This document shows, piece after piece, positions 1 through 8,634 of a stretch of 64,000 nt of DNA (position 1 is its first letter; every line of letters begins with the position of its first letter). Source of the stretch: Microtetraspora niveoalba (GTDB lineage Bacteria > Actinomycetota > Actinomycetes > Streptosporangiales > Streptosporangiaceae); NCBI RefSeq assembly GCF_001570405.1, contig NZ_BBYM01000013.1, positions 1 to 64,000 on the forward strand, in the 5' to 3' direction. The position numbers were made by a program, and so were the translations under genes. The notes beneath the pieces were generated by a model that had not been told where the DNA came from, searched no databases, and worked only from the letters and a program-made list of their open reading frames with translations.

Positions 1-154
1 TTTCACGTCTATCCGGTGGCTGGCTGAGCGGTTCGGCTGGAGTTTGAAATCGGGGCCGTGGTCAACCTGGCGGCCCGGCTATCGCGCCGGGTGAGCGGGG
101 TTCCACGGGCCCTCAAGGTGTCCTTCCCTGATCGTCGGGGTGGCTTTGTGCTGG

Positions 155-1531
155 TCAGGTCGGGGCCGGGAGTGCCTGGAGCCGGGTAATGGCTGCGACC
201 AGTTGGCTGGCCCAGGGCCAGGACGCGGCGATGCGCAGGCGCAGGCGCCGACCACCACGGACCAGCCGGGCGGCAACGGCGAACAGGCGCAGCCTCAGGC
301 GTTTGGGCTCATACCGGCGAGCGGAAGTGCCGTGTAGGGCGAGCATCTGCGTCCAGGCGAGGAGTTCACAGGCCAGCGCGACAATCTCCACCCAGATCTG
401 GTTTTGAGTGAAGTCACGCAAGGGCAGGTTGCGTAGGCCGGTGTCCTTGGCGGCGCGGATGCGGTCCTCGCAGCGGGCGCGGCGACGGTGGCGTAACTCC
501 AGGTCAGCGAGCTGACCGTGCCGGGTGTTGGTGATGAAACACGTGAAGCGGTGCCCGTCGATGTCGGTGAAGCGCAACTGCGCGCCCGGATGGGGCCGCT
601 CCTTGCGCACGACGACCCGCATCCCCTTCGGCCAGGAGGAAAGGTCGAGCAGGCCGGTCAGCTCGGCGACCCAGGCACCAGCCCGGACCTTGCCGTCTGC
701 GTCGTAGGCGGGTGTCCACGCATCGGGCGGCAAGGTGAGGATCGCCTGCTGGATGTCGTCGGTGAGGGTGAACCCGATGGAGTAGGCGAGCCGCCGTCCT
801 GGGCGAGTGAGCCAGGTGAGGAACTCGTGGGTGCCGCCGCCGGAGTCTGTGCGGATCAGCACCTGGCGGCGGCGCTGTTTGGGGAGCTGCGCGAGTGCCA
901 GCCGGGTGGCGTCGATGTGATCGAGTGCGGTGTTGGAACCGGCGTTGCCTGGCCGTAGCACGATGGCGAGGGGCTCACCGGCCCCGTCGGCGCCGTGGTC
1001 GGCGAAGACGGTCATCGGGTGGAAGCCGAAGGTCTTCTTCCAGGTCGGCGTGGCCTGGTCCTTGTCGGAGTGGGCGATGACGATGGTGGCGTCGATGTCG
1101 ATGGGGATCAGCTCGCCGTCTGTGCCGGGCGCGTGCTGTCCGGCGAGGGTCCAGGCTTGCCGGCGGGCGACGGCACGTGCGGCGCGGATGGCTTTCAGCG
1201 CCCGGGCGGGGTCGGCAGCGAGCCGGTCGATCAGGCGGGAGACGGTCGGGTCGGAGGCTACATGGCCGAACAGTTCCGGCTGAGAGCGCAGTATCGCGAT
1301 GTCGGCCAGGCAGTCCCCGCCGAGAGCCAGGCTGATGGCCAGGTCGGTGATGACCTTGCCGGGATCGTGGACGGCCCGTGGTGGCCGCCATCGCTCCAAC
1401 TGGGCTGATAGGGCCTTGTTCAGGCCGGTGACCCGCAGTGTCTCCAGCAGGAGAAGCCCACCGGCTTGGGAGACGAGTCCCGCTCCATCGGCGGAGACCA
1501 CGATCTTGCGTTGGGAACCGATAGTCTGCAC
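155..1531 (-). mobile_element. IS1380-type transposase
   Basis: A 458-aa DDE transposase resembling the IS1380 family. It catalyses cut-and-paste movement of its own insertion sequence. The family is recognised from the N-terminal region around GGLLLLE and from the acidic motifs IDIDATIVIAHSDKD and RTDSGGGTHEFL, expected to supply catalytic Asp residues. The length fits a full-length family member and there is no internal stop, so it may be active. The start is a GTG immediately downstream of an inverted repeat. It lies just beyond the putative defence operon, on the same strand. I could not define the outer terminal inverted repeats, because the left end falls at the window edge. Confidence 0.9.
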
Positions 1532-1532
1532 G

Positions 1533-1609
1533 TGAAAAGTGCCTTCTGAATTGGCGCGGACAGGACTCTCGACAAGCCCGATCCTCCCAGTTCAGAGGCG
1601 CTTTTCTCA
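1533..1609. repeat. Inverted repeat in front of the transposase
   Basis: An imperfect inverted repeat of about 22 bp. The left arm is 1533-1554 and the right arm 1586-1609, with about 31 bp between. Both arms carry the core GCC-TCTGAA-TGG preceded by an A-rich run. It sits directly upstream of the transposase GTG. It could form a hairpin that blocks read-through transcription into the element or sequesters the translation start, which is a known way insertion sequences limit expression. It may alternatively be a subterminal transposase-binding site. The function is inferred. Confidence 0.55.
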
Positions 1610-1634
1610 TGTAAACGATCAACCTCGGAGAAAT

Positions 1635-3476
1635 TCACCGCGAAAGCCCGAGGCTAATGATGGCATCGGCCGTGGTGGTCGCGTCAGGATCGGACAAAGC
1701 TTGACGGAGGCAGTCGGTGATGGTGAGCCGAGTGGCCTGGTTTTCCAGCTCGCTCCCGTTCTCTCCACACAGCAGCTTCCCGCCGGTGGCGGTGGACGCC
1801 AGCGCTATGAACGCGACCAATCCTGCGCGACGGGAACGATCTTCGGTCAGCCACGCAGAGACCGCGCTTCGTACTTTCAGCGGATGTGCCTGTGCGAGGG
1901 CGACGAGGGCACCGGTGAGTGCCTCGCTGCCGTATGCCGAGTTCTGGGATGCGAGGCAGAGCCGCACCAGGGCGCGTTCGGGCATCGCTTGTCCGAATGA
2001 GCCGCCGCAGACCTCTGCAACAAGGTTGATCACTTGCTGTCCAGGTGAGCCATACAGCCAGGTGTAGAGGCGGCTGCGCACATAGGAGCCGAAGCGTTCG
2101 TCAAGTGTGGCGGCCGAGAGCGCGCGGACGGCCAGGGAACGACGCCGCGGCGCAAGTATGTCGCGCAGTTGCTTGAGTATTTCACCGTCGCGATGATGGA
2201 CCGCCAGCTCGACGAGGGCATCGACGACACGGGTCGCATCGTCTTCTCGGAGTTCCGTGGCCTGTGTCACAGCCCACTCTGTGAGGAGCTTTCGCTGCGT
2301 GGGGAACTCGTCCCACAAGTGGTGAAGGGCCGCAGTGGGGAGCCCGTGGTTTTCCGGGGCGATCCGGACGCGCTCTCCATCCTCTTTCATCTTGGCATTG
2401 GCGAAACGTGTGGATGAGATCGTGCCGCTGAGGATCGCTTTGGGGGTCCGTGAATCCCCCAAATTGGTGAGAAGAGCGTCTGACATTCGCAGCACAGACT
2501 CACGTCGGCCTCCGTCGCACAAGGCACCCGCCCAGAAGACCGCCCTGTCGTAGAGATCATCCGGGAAGTCGTTCTCAAACCAGGACGTCCACCCGCTGTA
2601 CTCGTCGCAGATGCGCCGGGGATCAGCGTCATCGGAGGTGGCGATCATCTTGGCGAGTCGACGGGCATCCTCCGCTCTTGGCGCCGATTGCCAGATGGGC
2701 TGGAAGACCTCCTCGTCCAGAATGGCGTGGCGGTGCATTGCGCCATGTGCCCATAGCTCGCGCTCCACCAGCGTCTTGGCATCAGGAGAACCGAGTGTCA
2801 CCGTGACGCTGCGAGCTTCGTCGGCCCATGGACCGCTCCATGCGCTTTCCGTGGTGATCACTACTAGGTAGGAGTCGTGCTGCTTCCGGTTTGCCGACCA
2901 ATTGAGGAGAGCCCTACCGAAGTCCGCCTTTGGCTGCTTTTCTGCGGGTTCGGACATGTCCAACAAGCAGCCGCCTGCCGGGATGTTCTGCAGGTGCTTC
3001 GTGTGCGGTTGCGTCCAGGCGGTTTCCAGGTCGTACAGCTTGGAGGCCTGGCAAAGGTCGAGCAGGAGCCGCAGGGCGGCCGTACGACGTCCACTCCCAG
3101 CAGGGGCGAGGAGTACGACGATTCCGTGGTCCCCGAGTTTCTGTCGAGCTTTCTCCCATCCCTCACTCGGTGGCACGAAGCGCCCTTCCCTGCATGCCGC
3201 GAGGTCTTCGTCAGGGACAGGAAGAGGCTCAACGTGGTCGCCGTAGTAAGTGTGGAACTGTTGCCTTACGGCGGCGAACGTGGTGTTTCTTTCTCCGTTG
3301 ACCACAACGGAGACCTCCGGAGTGACTGCACCAGGCGGAGGTACCGCAACTCCCTCGCCTGCCGCCGTAGATGACATGGCTGAGGCCTCGCCGGAGTGAT
3401 CAGACTCTGCCACCACGGGCCACACACGGTCTTCGCGAGCCGAGCTGGGGAGATCAGTAGAGGGAAGGTTGTTCAT
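1635..3476 (-). CDS. P-loop NTPase, second gene of putative defence operon
   Basis: A 613-aa protein of no family I can name with certainty. A degenerate Walker A lies at about residues 124-133 (APAGSGRRTA, with Arg in place of the usual Lys). It is followed by a Walker B-like GGCLLDMSE at 168-175 and a sensor-like strand YLVVITTE near 203-210. The C-terminal half is helical and repeat-like, such as VDALVELAVHHRD. This layout fits a STAND-like or AAA-like ATPase with a sensing C-terminus. The ATG is preceded by a good AGAGGTGA ribosome site. It follows the nuclease gene by 50 bp on the same strand, so the two are probably co-transcribed. The Arg-containing P-loop suggests altered or lost hydrolysis. 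A defence role is inference. Confidence 0.6.
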   Translation of the reverse strand: MNNLPSTDLPSSAREDRVWPVVAESDHSGEASAMSSTAAGEGVAVPPPGAVTPEVSVVVNGERNTTFAAVRQQFHTYYGDHVEPLPVPDEDLAACREGRFVPPSEGWEKARQKLGDHGIVVLLAPAGSGRRTAALRLLLDLCQASKLYDLETAWTQPHTKHLQNIPAGGCLLDMSEPAEKQPKADFGRALLNWSANRKQHDSYLVVITTESAWSGPWADEARSVTVTLGSPDAKTLVERELWAHGAMHRHAILDEEVFQPIWQSAPRAEDARRLAKMIATSDDADPRRICDEYSGWTSWFENDFPDDLYDRAVFWAGALCDGGRRESVLRMSDALLTNLGDSRTPKAILSGTISSTRFANAKMKEDGERVRIAPENHGLPTAALHHLWDEFPTQRKLLTEWAVTQATELREDDATRVVDALVELAVHHRDGEILKQLRDILAPRRRSLAVRALSAATLDERFGSYVRSRLYTWLYGSPGQQVINLVAEVCGGSFGQAMPERALVRLCLASQNSAYGSEALTGALVALAQAHPLKVRSAVSAWLTEDRSRRAGLVAFIALASTATGGKLLCGENGSELENQATRLTITDCLRQALSDPDATTTADAIISLGLSR

Positions 3477-3526
3477 TGGGGGGTCACCTCTGATGTCGAT
3501 CGGATGTTGTTCGTTGTTCGGGATGC

Positions 3527-4456
3527 TCAGAGACTGCGGAAGTCGATGTTTTGGAAACTCTGACTCTCTGCGACCCAGGTAGGGCCCGATCCGTTGTTAG
3601 TGATCGAAATGCTTGAGGTCTTTTCGGCATTCCCTGATGCCGAGCCTGCGACGGGCTCATCATTCAGGTCGAACTGAATACCAAACCTACTCCGAAGCGC
3701 GCGTTGCAAAGAGTTCGCGTCTATTTGGCCAGCTCGAGGACCGTACTCCTGGGCCAGTTGGCACAAGTGCGCGAATACATCGGTGGCACGCAAGCCTTCC
3801 GGAATTGCCGCCGCAAGCTGGTCTATTTCCGCTCGCGAATCACGCCCATCGGGGCCTAGGTCGACTTGCCAAACGTGCAGCGCACTGAGCACTTGATGCG
3901 CGAGAGCCGCTGCCTCATCTAGATCATGAGTGGAAGCTGCAGCGGCGACGGCGGTGACGATGTGGCCATGGCGACCCCTGATTTTGCTGCTGGTGACGTT
4001 CTCTTCCAGCAAGGCGCGCAATGCCAGATGGTCTGGCGTTGCGCGAGCCATCTCGGCCACCTCCCTCAGCTCCTTCACCTCTCCGGCCGGCTCGCCCGCC
4101 ACCAGGCCCAGGCGTAGGGTGCCGTCCGCGATGCTGTTCTGGTGCCCCCGGATGGCACGAAGTGCTGCCGCCATGACCTTGACAAAATCTGGGTCCTTGC
4201 CGCGAATGTTGATCTTCTGCTTGACCTGCATTTGGATACGCGGCCCATTCGGGGCCGGGGAACTGTAGGCGACGATGTCATCCAGATCGTGGCCCGTAAC
4301 TTGCTGCTGCAGCCCGACCCGGTCGAGCGGAAGTTGAATACCAATAGGGACGTGAGCTCCCCGCAGAAGCCGACTGAACATGATTGCCGCGAGCTGGTAC
4401 TCGAAGATCGTCCCTGCTCCGCCGGTGGCTTTCGGGGAAGACGGCCGGTCGCTCAC
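3527..4456 (-). CDS. PD-(D/E)xK-like nuclease, first gene of putative defence operon
   Basis: A 309-aa protein. The N-terminal 80 residues carry the order seen in DUF4297/Cap4-type dsDNA endonuclease domains: a helix with Glu (GTIFEYQ, E19), then GHDLDDIVAY (D57, D60), then MQVKQK (Q77, K79). These are the likely metal-binding and catalytic residues. The middle is helical. The last 28 residues form a distinct tail (SISITNNGSGPTWVAES and onward to the end) resembling the short beta-type peptides attached to effector proteins of conflict systems. The GTG start has AGGAAGGTGA 6 bp upstream. The partner NTPase follows. Such nucleases usually fuse to or pair with STAND NTPases in anti-phage systems. 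The nuclease fold is moderately supported; the biological role is inferred. Confidence 0.6.
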   Translation of the reverse strand: MSDRPSSPKATGGAGTIFEYQLAAIMFSRLLRGAHVPIGIQLPLDRVGLQQQVTGHDLDDIVAYSSPAPNGPRIQMQVKQKINIRGKDPDFVKVMAAALRAIRGHQNSIADGTLRLGLVAGEPAGEVKELREVAEMARATPDHLALRALLEENVTSSKIRGRHGHIVTAVAAAASTHDLDEAAALAHQVLSALHVWQVDLGPDGRDSRAEIDQLAAAIPEGLRATDVFAHLCQLAQEYGPRAGQIDANSLQRALRSRFGIQFDLNDEPVAGSASGNAEKTSSISITNNGSGPTWVAESQSFQNIDFRSL

Positions 4457-4702
4457 AGTAGATCACCTTCCTATTCTGATGACACCATTTGACTGCCAGG
4501 CCAAGCGTACGATCCGCCACCGACAGAATTGCATCAAGCCTGCGGCTCACAACACAGCAGGCGACTTCTCCCCTATCCAGCTCAACCGGAACTTGTAATT
4601 TGCTCAGCCGTTATTCCAGGCTAGAAAATACGTTCGAGACAGTTGAGAGGGCAGACGGATATTTACGACACTCGGCGCGCGACGTCGATGGCCAAGGAAG
4701 CA

Positions 4703-4758
4703 TGATTGCTCGATGATTGCTCGCGCCATCGTTGGGATGGTTGCTCGGTGGTTGCTCG
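4703..4758. repeat. Two pairs of TGRTTGCTCG repeats, putative integrase arm sites
   Basis: There are four copies of TG(A/G)TTGCTCG at 4703-4712, 4714-4723, 4738-4747 and 4749-4758. Each pair has an exact 11-bp repeat distance, one helical turn, which suggests cooperative protein binding on one DNA face. They lie about 120 bp left of the tRNA fragment. This matches the arm-type sites bound by the N-terminal domain of tyrosine integrases. The remainder of 4457-4870 is relatively AT-rich, contains no recognisable gene, and must hold the promoter of the leftward nuclease operon. Confidence 0.65.
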
Positions 4759-4874
4759 TGTGTACGCGACACGGGGAGAGACGGTCCGTCACAGCACGGC
4801 ACATCAGCGGGGACAACTGCGGACGGACGGATAAAAATCGGCACGCCGAGGCACAGGTTGGCATTGATCAAGGC

Positions 4875-4918
4875 GACTCATAATCCGTGGGTCGTGGGTT
4901 CAAGTCCCACCCGCCCTA
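4875..4918 (+). other. 3' half of tRNA-Met(CAT), putative attachment-site core
   Basis: The segment starts in the anticodon stem and runs through the loop CTCATAA (anticodon CAT) and the variable region. The T arm is complete: stem GTGGG 4894-4898, loop TTCAAGT, stem CCCAC 4906-4910. The 3' acceptor strand with discriminator base follows. The 5' side of the anticodon stem does not pair beyond two base pairs and no D arm or 5' acceptor strand exists upstream. It is therefore a truncated copy, not a functional gene. Duplication of a tRNA 3' end is the signature of site-specific integration into a tRNA gene. The orientation implies the integrated DNA lies to the left. Confidence 0.7.
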
Positions 4919-5000
4919 CTCAGTTTGATCAGTGAATATGGCTTCTGACCTGCGCTTTCTCGATGCCGGGCGGATCTCGGCCCGAGAAGCAGGCCCCCGT

Positions 5001-5021
5001 TGGTTGCTCGTTGTTTGCTCG
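5001..5021. repeat. Third pair of arm-type repeats, right of the tRNA fragment
   Basis: TGGTTGCTCG at 5001-5010 and TGTTTGCTCG at 5012-5021 are again spaced exactly 11 bp and followed by GTGTACG, as is the pair at 4738-4758. Together with the left pairs they flank the tRNA-derived core on both sides, which is the layout of an attP site rather than a simple attL or attR. I see no gene in the rest of 4919-5234. Confidence 0.6.
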
Positions 5022-5234
5022 CGTGTACGGGTCCCCCCACCGCCAACCAGCGGACTTCAGCATGGTTCGGCCACCGGCCTGTGTACGACCCGCGCACGTG
5101 GTAGATCACTTGATCGCCGATAGGACAGACCACGGAGACGATCAAGAGAAGTCCACAACTGAACACCCCGTCGGAAATCAGGCGGAATGCGGTGCTCCAG
5201 CCGTCCTCCGTCGGGTCGGAGTAGGCGGGGGCGT

Positions 5235-5510
5235 CGGGATGCTCGGCGGCGACCTGGTGCGGTGATGGTCTCCGGCCGCGCCTCGGGGGTGGGGGCCATG
5301 ATGTCGTCGAACCGTTCGGTTACCGTCTCGATAGTCAGGCCGGGCTCGTGGATGCCCTGGGTGGTGACGATGGCGAGCCGGTTGAGGGTGCCGGTCCGCG
5401 GCGTTGAAGACCTCGCCGCTCACCTGGCAGGAGGGGTGGGTGAGGTAGGCGGCCACCGGGGCCACGTGCTCGGGCAGCGGGAGGCTTTCCGCATGGTGCT
5501 CGACGGTGTC
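5235..5510 (-). pseudogene. Short-chain dehydrogenase, C-terminal remnant
   Basis: The minus strand reads HVAPVAAYLTHPSCQVSGEVFNAA in one frame. Near 5395 it shifts to another frame reading TGTLNRLAIVTTQGIHEPG and then LTIETVTERFDDIMA. Joined, this matches the C-terminus of an SDR-family oxidoreductase, including the typical SGEVF substrate-loop segment. The nucleotide-binding N-terminus is absent. The frameshift and 5' truncation make it non-functional. It abuts the hydrolase remnant on the opposite strand, consistent with deletion in a decaying region. Confidence 0.6.
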
Positions 5511-5830
5511 CGCACGGTCGCCGCGATCCGCCACGCCATGGAGGCGATGCCGCTGCCCGCGGATCTGCCCGTCATGGCCATCACCCAGGACCATCTGATC
5601 GACGCGCCGTGGGGGGAGATCCCGCTGCGCGTCCACCGCCCGACCCGCGACGAGCACGCGTCGGTGCTGGTCTACTTCCACGGGGGCGGCATGTGCCTGG
5701 GTTCCAACCACTCCTTCGAGCCGCTGGCCAGGCACCTGGCCCACCACAGCGGCGCCACGGTGGTGTCGGTCGGATACCACCTCGCGCCGGAGTCGCCCCC
5801 CGGGCCAGCGACAAGGCCGTTGTTGGCCCG
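5493..5830 (+). pseudogene. Alpha/beta hydrolase (HSL-type) remnant
   Basis: The plus-strand reading frame contains VRTVAAIRHAMEAMPLPADL, then the oxyanion-hole motif YFHGGGMCLG, then VVSVGYHLAPES. These are hallmarks of hormone-sensitive-lipase-like esterases. After ESPP the similarity stops and the frame degenerates into arginine/proline-rich sequence. The catalytic GDSAGG region, the acid and the His are all missing. It is a truncated fragment of what would be a protein of about 300 residues. Confidence 0.65.
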
Positions 5831-5990
5831 GCACCGACCGCCATGGCATTGCCACCCAGGTCGGCGTCGAAAGCCCGCGCCCACCACAGCACCTGCCTCG
5901 GCCCGCTTCCGGCTGGCCAGGATCACGGCATTCGGTCACATAGCCCCACAAGCCTGGAAGGTGCCTTGATAGCGTGGAGATGGAGTCATA

Positions 5991-6500
5991 GCCGTTCTTC
6001 ACGCCAGGTTTCGCGGGTGAGCATGAACGATCTCGCTCGTGAGCTCGGGATGAGCAAGAAGAGGATCCACCGTCATTTTCCGGCGAGGCGCAGCCTGCCA
6101 GTGCTGGATCGGCAGTCCGCGGCGGTGAGCACACGCTGGTGTTGGCGGCCGAGGACGTAGAAGGGCAGCCGTTCGGTGTCTGGGCACAACGTTCCTGATC
6201 ACGGCAGGCAGCAAGCCCAGGCGGATCAGCGCGGCTCAGCCCGCGACGAAACAGGGCGATGCTGCGCCAGTACGTGGAGCAGCGTGTGGGCACAGTGGTC
6301 TACCGGCGACTCGACGAGCTGTTCCGGGACGGGCATCGGCGAGGGCTCTGGTGGCGCCCGGCTGAGCCGCTGATTGAGATCACCCGCGGCTCGTCGGAGC
6401 GGCTGCCCACCTCGCAGCTACCGCGCGAACTCGCCGGACCGCGGCCGATCCGCCACGGAGCGCCCGTCGACACCATTCTCTACGGGGCGACCCGCTCAAC
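5991..6500 (+). pseudogene. TetR-family regulator, frameshifted remnant
   Basis: An HTH segment (SMNDLARELGMSKKRIHRHF, about 6018-6080) matches the DNA-binding domain of TetR/AcrR proteins. Further downstream another frame reads QYVEQRVGTVVYRRLDELFR (about 6268-6327) and then DGHRRGLWW, typical of the ligand-binding C-terminal half. At least one frameshift separates the two. No continuous frame covers both, so a functional repressor is unlikely. It may once have controlled the downstream SDR operon. Confidence 0.6.
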
Positions 6501-6563
6501 ACACGATGAACAACTCCGGGCGGTCATTCGCCGACAGCCCGCGATGACGAACAGGAGGGGGCC

Positions 6564-7319
6564 GTGGCTGGGGCGACCGGCAGGGTGGCATTGGTGACAG
6601 GGGCCAGCCACGGAATCGGAGCGGCCACCGCACACCTTCTGGCCGCGAGAGGAATGCGGGTGGTGGTCAACTACCTCCACAGCGACACGGCAGCCGAGGA
6701 GGTCGTGAGCGGCATCGAGGCAACAGGCGGCCGGGCCATGGCCGTACGGGCCGACGTGCGCGAGGCAGCGGCGGTCGAGAGCATGATCGAGCAGGTCCAG
6801 GCGGCATGGGGCGGCATCAGTGTGCTCGTGCACAACGCGCTCATCCCATATGTGATCAAGCCGTTCCAGGACATGACGTGGGAAGAACTGGGCGGCAAGC
6901 TCGACGACGAGATGCGTGCGGCGGTCGCGGTCACCAAAGCCGTCCTGCCCGCCATGACCGAACAGGGCTGGGGACGCATCATCTATCTCGGCACGGGCCT
7001 CAGCCGCCGGCCCCGGGAGGGCATGATCGCACTGGGCACGGCCAAAGCCGCACTGGCGCAGTTCGCCCGGTACCTCGCCCAGGAACTGGGCCCGCGGGGC
7101 ATCACCGTCAACGTTGTCGAGCCCGGCCCGGTGGAGGACACCCGCATGGCGGATGTGCTCGACGAGGAGCACAAGCAGCGGCAGGTGGCCGCTACTCCCC
7201 TGGGCCGCCTGGCACACCCGGGCGACGTCGCCCAAGCGGTCGCGTTCTACGCCAGCGAGGAAAGCGCCTTCATGACCGGTACCACGGCCGCGGTCAACGG
7301 CGGGATGTTCATGTACTGA
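6564..7319 (+). CDS. Short-chain dehydrogenase lacking the catalytic tyrosine
   Basis: A 251-aa SDR-fold protein. The N-terminus has the cofactor motif TGASHGIG (residues about 12-19). The FabG-like order continues through VRADVRE, LVHNA and VNVVEPGPVEDTRM to a C-terminal GGMF. The usual YxxxK active site reads LGTAK, so Tyr is replaced by Leu while Lys is kept. The Ser position lies in GTGLSRRP. Classical reductase chemistry is therefore doubtful; it may bind nucleotide without standard catalysis or use another acid. The GTG start follows AGGAGGGG. It is 52 bp upstream of the NMT1-like gene and probably forms an operon with it. Confidence 0.85.
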   Translation: MAGATGRVALVTGASHGIGAATAHLLAARGMRVVVNYLHSDTAAEEVVSGIEATGGRAMAVRADVREAAAVESMIEQVQAAWGGISVLVHNALIPYVIKPFQDMTWEELGGKLDDEMRAAVAVTKAVLPAMTEQGWGRIIYLGTGLSRRPREGMIALGTAKAALAQFARYLAQELGPRGITVNVVEPGPVEDTRMADVLDEEHKQRQVAATPLGRLAHPGDVAQAVAFYASEESAFMTGTTAAVNGGMFMY

Positions 7320-7371
7320 CGCCCCGGTCCTCCACGCCCGGGGCCCGTGACAGGATCAAGGAAAAACGTTC

Positions 7372-8295
7372 ATGTATCTGATCGATCTCGCCTACGTCGG
7401 GCGGGGCCTGCACGAGGAACTGGTCACCTACATCGCCGACCAGCAGGGCTACTACGCCGACGAAGGCGTCCACGTCGCGCTGCGCGACGGCTGCTCCCGG
7501 AGTGAGCAGTGGCTGCGCCACGGAGCCACCATCGGGCTCGGCCGGGCACTGTTGTCCCGACTGGTCGACGGCATCCCCTGGGTCGCACTCAATGTCAACA
7601 CCCACCGCCCGCTGTTCTGGTTCCTCGCCTGCCCCGGCTTGACCTCCCTGGCCGACCTGGCCGGCCGACGGCTGGCGGTACACGCCCCCCACACCGCACC
7701 TGGGTGCTTCGCCCGGATCGTGCTGCGCCAGGTCGGCCTCAATCCGGACCATGACGTCCACACCATCGTCCGTTCGCCCGGCGACTACGGCATGGACCTG
7801 CGCTGGCTGCGCGACGGCAGGATCGACGCCGCCCTGGTCGGCAGCACCATGGCGCCGGAAGCGATAGCCGCCGAGCACGGCTGGCAGGTGCTGGCCTGGG
7901 TGGGCGACCACTTCCAGATCCCCACCGTGGGCGTGGCCGTCGACCCCACCTACATTCACCCGGATGGCCCCGCGGTCCAGGCCGTCGTACGAGCCCACCG
8001 GCGCGCCCTGCAGGTGATCCACAACGAACCCGACACCACAGTGCGGCACATCCGGACGTTCCTCGGCCGACACACCGCAGACGAAGCCCGAGCCCACTAC
8101 GAGACGTTCATCGCACCGTATTTCACCACCGACGGCCAAGCCGACCTCGCCGTCGGCGCCACCGCGATCACTGCGGTCGCCGCCGAACTCGGCGTCCCCG
8201 CCACCGTCACCGCAGCCGAGTTCTACCGCACCGCGACCACCCACCCCAGGAGCCCGGCGACGCCGGTGCTGCCGGAGCACACACGGTACCTCTAG
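7372..8295 (+). CDS. NMT1/THI5-like protein without signal peptide
   Basis: A 307-aa protein of the periplasmic-binding-protein type II fold resembling NMT1/THI5 and SsuA-like proteins. Features include an early DLAYVGRGLHEEL and YYADEGVHVAL, the segment LTSLADLAGRRLAVH at about 95-110, and LRDGRIDAALVGS. It lacks a signal peptide, a lipobox and any neighbouring permease or ATPase, so it is probably cytosolic and not a transporter component. Some family members are enzymes or act within biosynthetic pathways. AAGGA precedes the ATG. It follows the atypical SDR, so the two may form a short pathway. The substrate is unknown. Confidence 0.75.
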   Translation: MYLIDLAYVGRGLHEELVTYIADQQGYYADEGVHVALRDGCSRSEQWLRHGATIGLGRALLSRLVDGIPWVALNVNTHRPLFWFLACPGLTSLADLAGRRLAVHAPHTAPGCFARIVLRQVGLNPDHDVHTIVRSPGDYGMDLRWLRDGRIDAALVGSTMAPEAIAAEHGWQVLAWVGDHFQIPTVGVAVDPTYIHPDGPAVQAVVRAHRRALQVIHNEPDTTVRHIRTFLGRHTADEARAHYETFIAPYFTTDGQADLAVGATAITAVAAELGVPATVTAAEFYRTATTHPRSPATPVLPEHTRYL

Positions 8296-8634
8296 AGCAG
8301 CTGGGTTGGCCGCCTGCTCCACGCTCTCGCGCAGCGATCAGCCGAGTGATCTCCGGTGCCACGGGCAACATTGAGAAGGGCATGCAGTCACGAGCGCCGG
8401 TCACGTCCCGTTGAGTGGTGTAACTCCAGCCGATCATGTGAGGCCGGCGAGTTGTGTCGAGACGTTGTGACTATGACGCGGCCAGAGCGGTCGGCGCCAG
8501 CGATTCGGTCAGATCTCCGTGCAGACCGCCGGTCGTGGTGGCGAGTTGGGCCATCGACCCCTCCGAGAGGTAGCGGCGATCGCTGACCTTCAGTGCCCCT
8601 CGGGCGCCGCGTCGAACCCGCAGGCAGGAGGAAC
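8296..8634. other. Gene-free interval between convergent genes
   Basis: I see no convincing gene in this stretch. A segment around 8400-8440 (CGTCCCGTTGAGTGGTGTAA and the following ACTCC) resembles the outer sequence of some actinobacterial IS256-type elements. No transposase is present, so any such element would be a remnant. The element identification rests on memory of the motif and is weak. Confidence 0.3.

Noticed and set aside
1-60. Left terminal inverted repeat of the IS1380-type element
   Set aside because: TTTCACGT at position 1 matches the complement of the sequence at 1530-1537, but eight bases at a window edge are not enough to call a terminal repeat.
4873-4920. A functional tRNA gene
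   Set aside because: The D arm and 5' acceptor strand are missing and the anticodon stem does not pair fully; it is only the 3' half.
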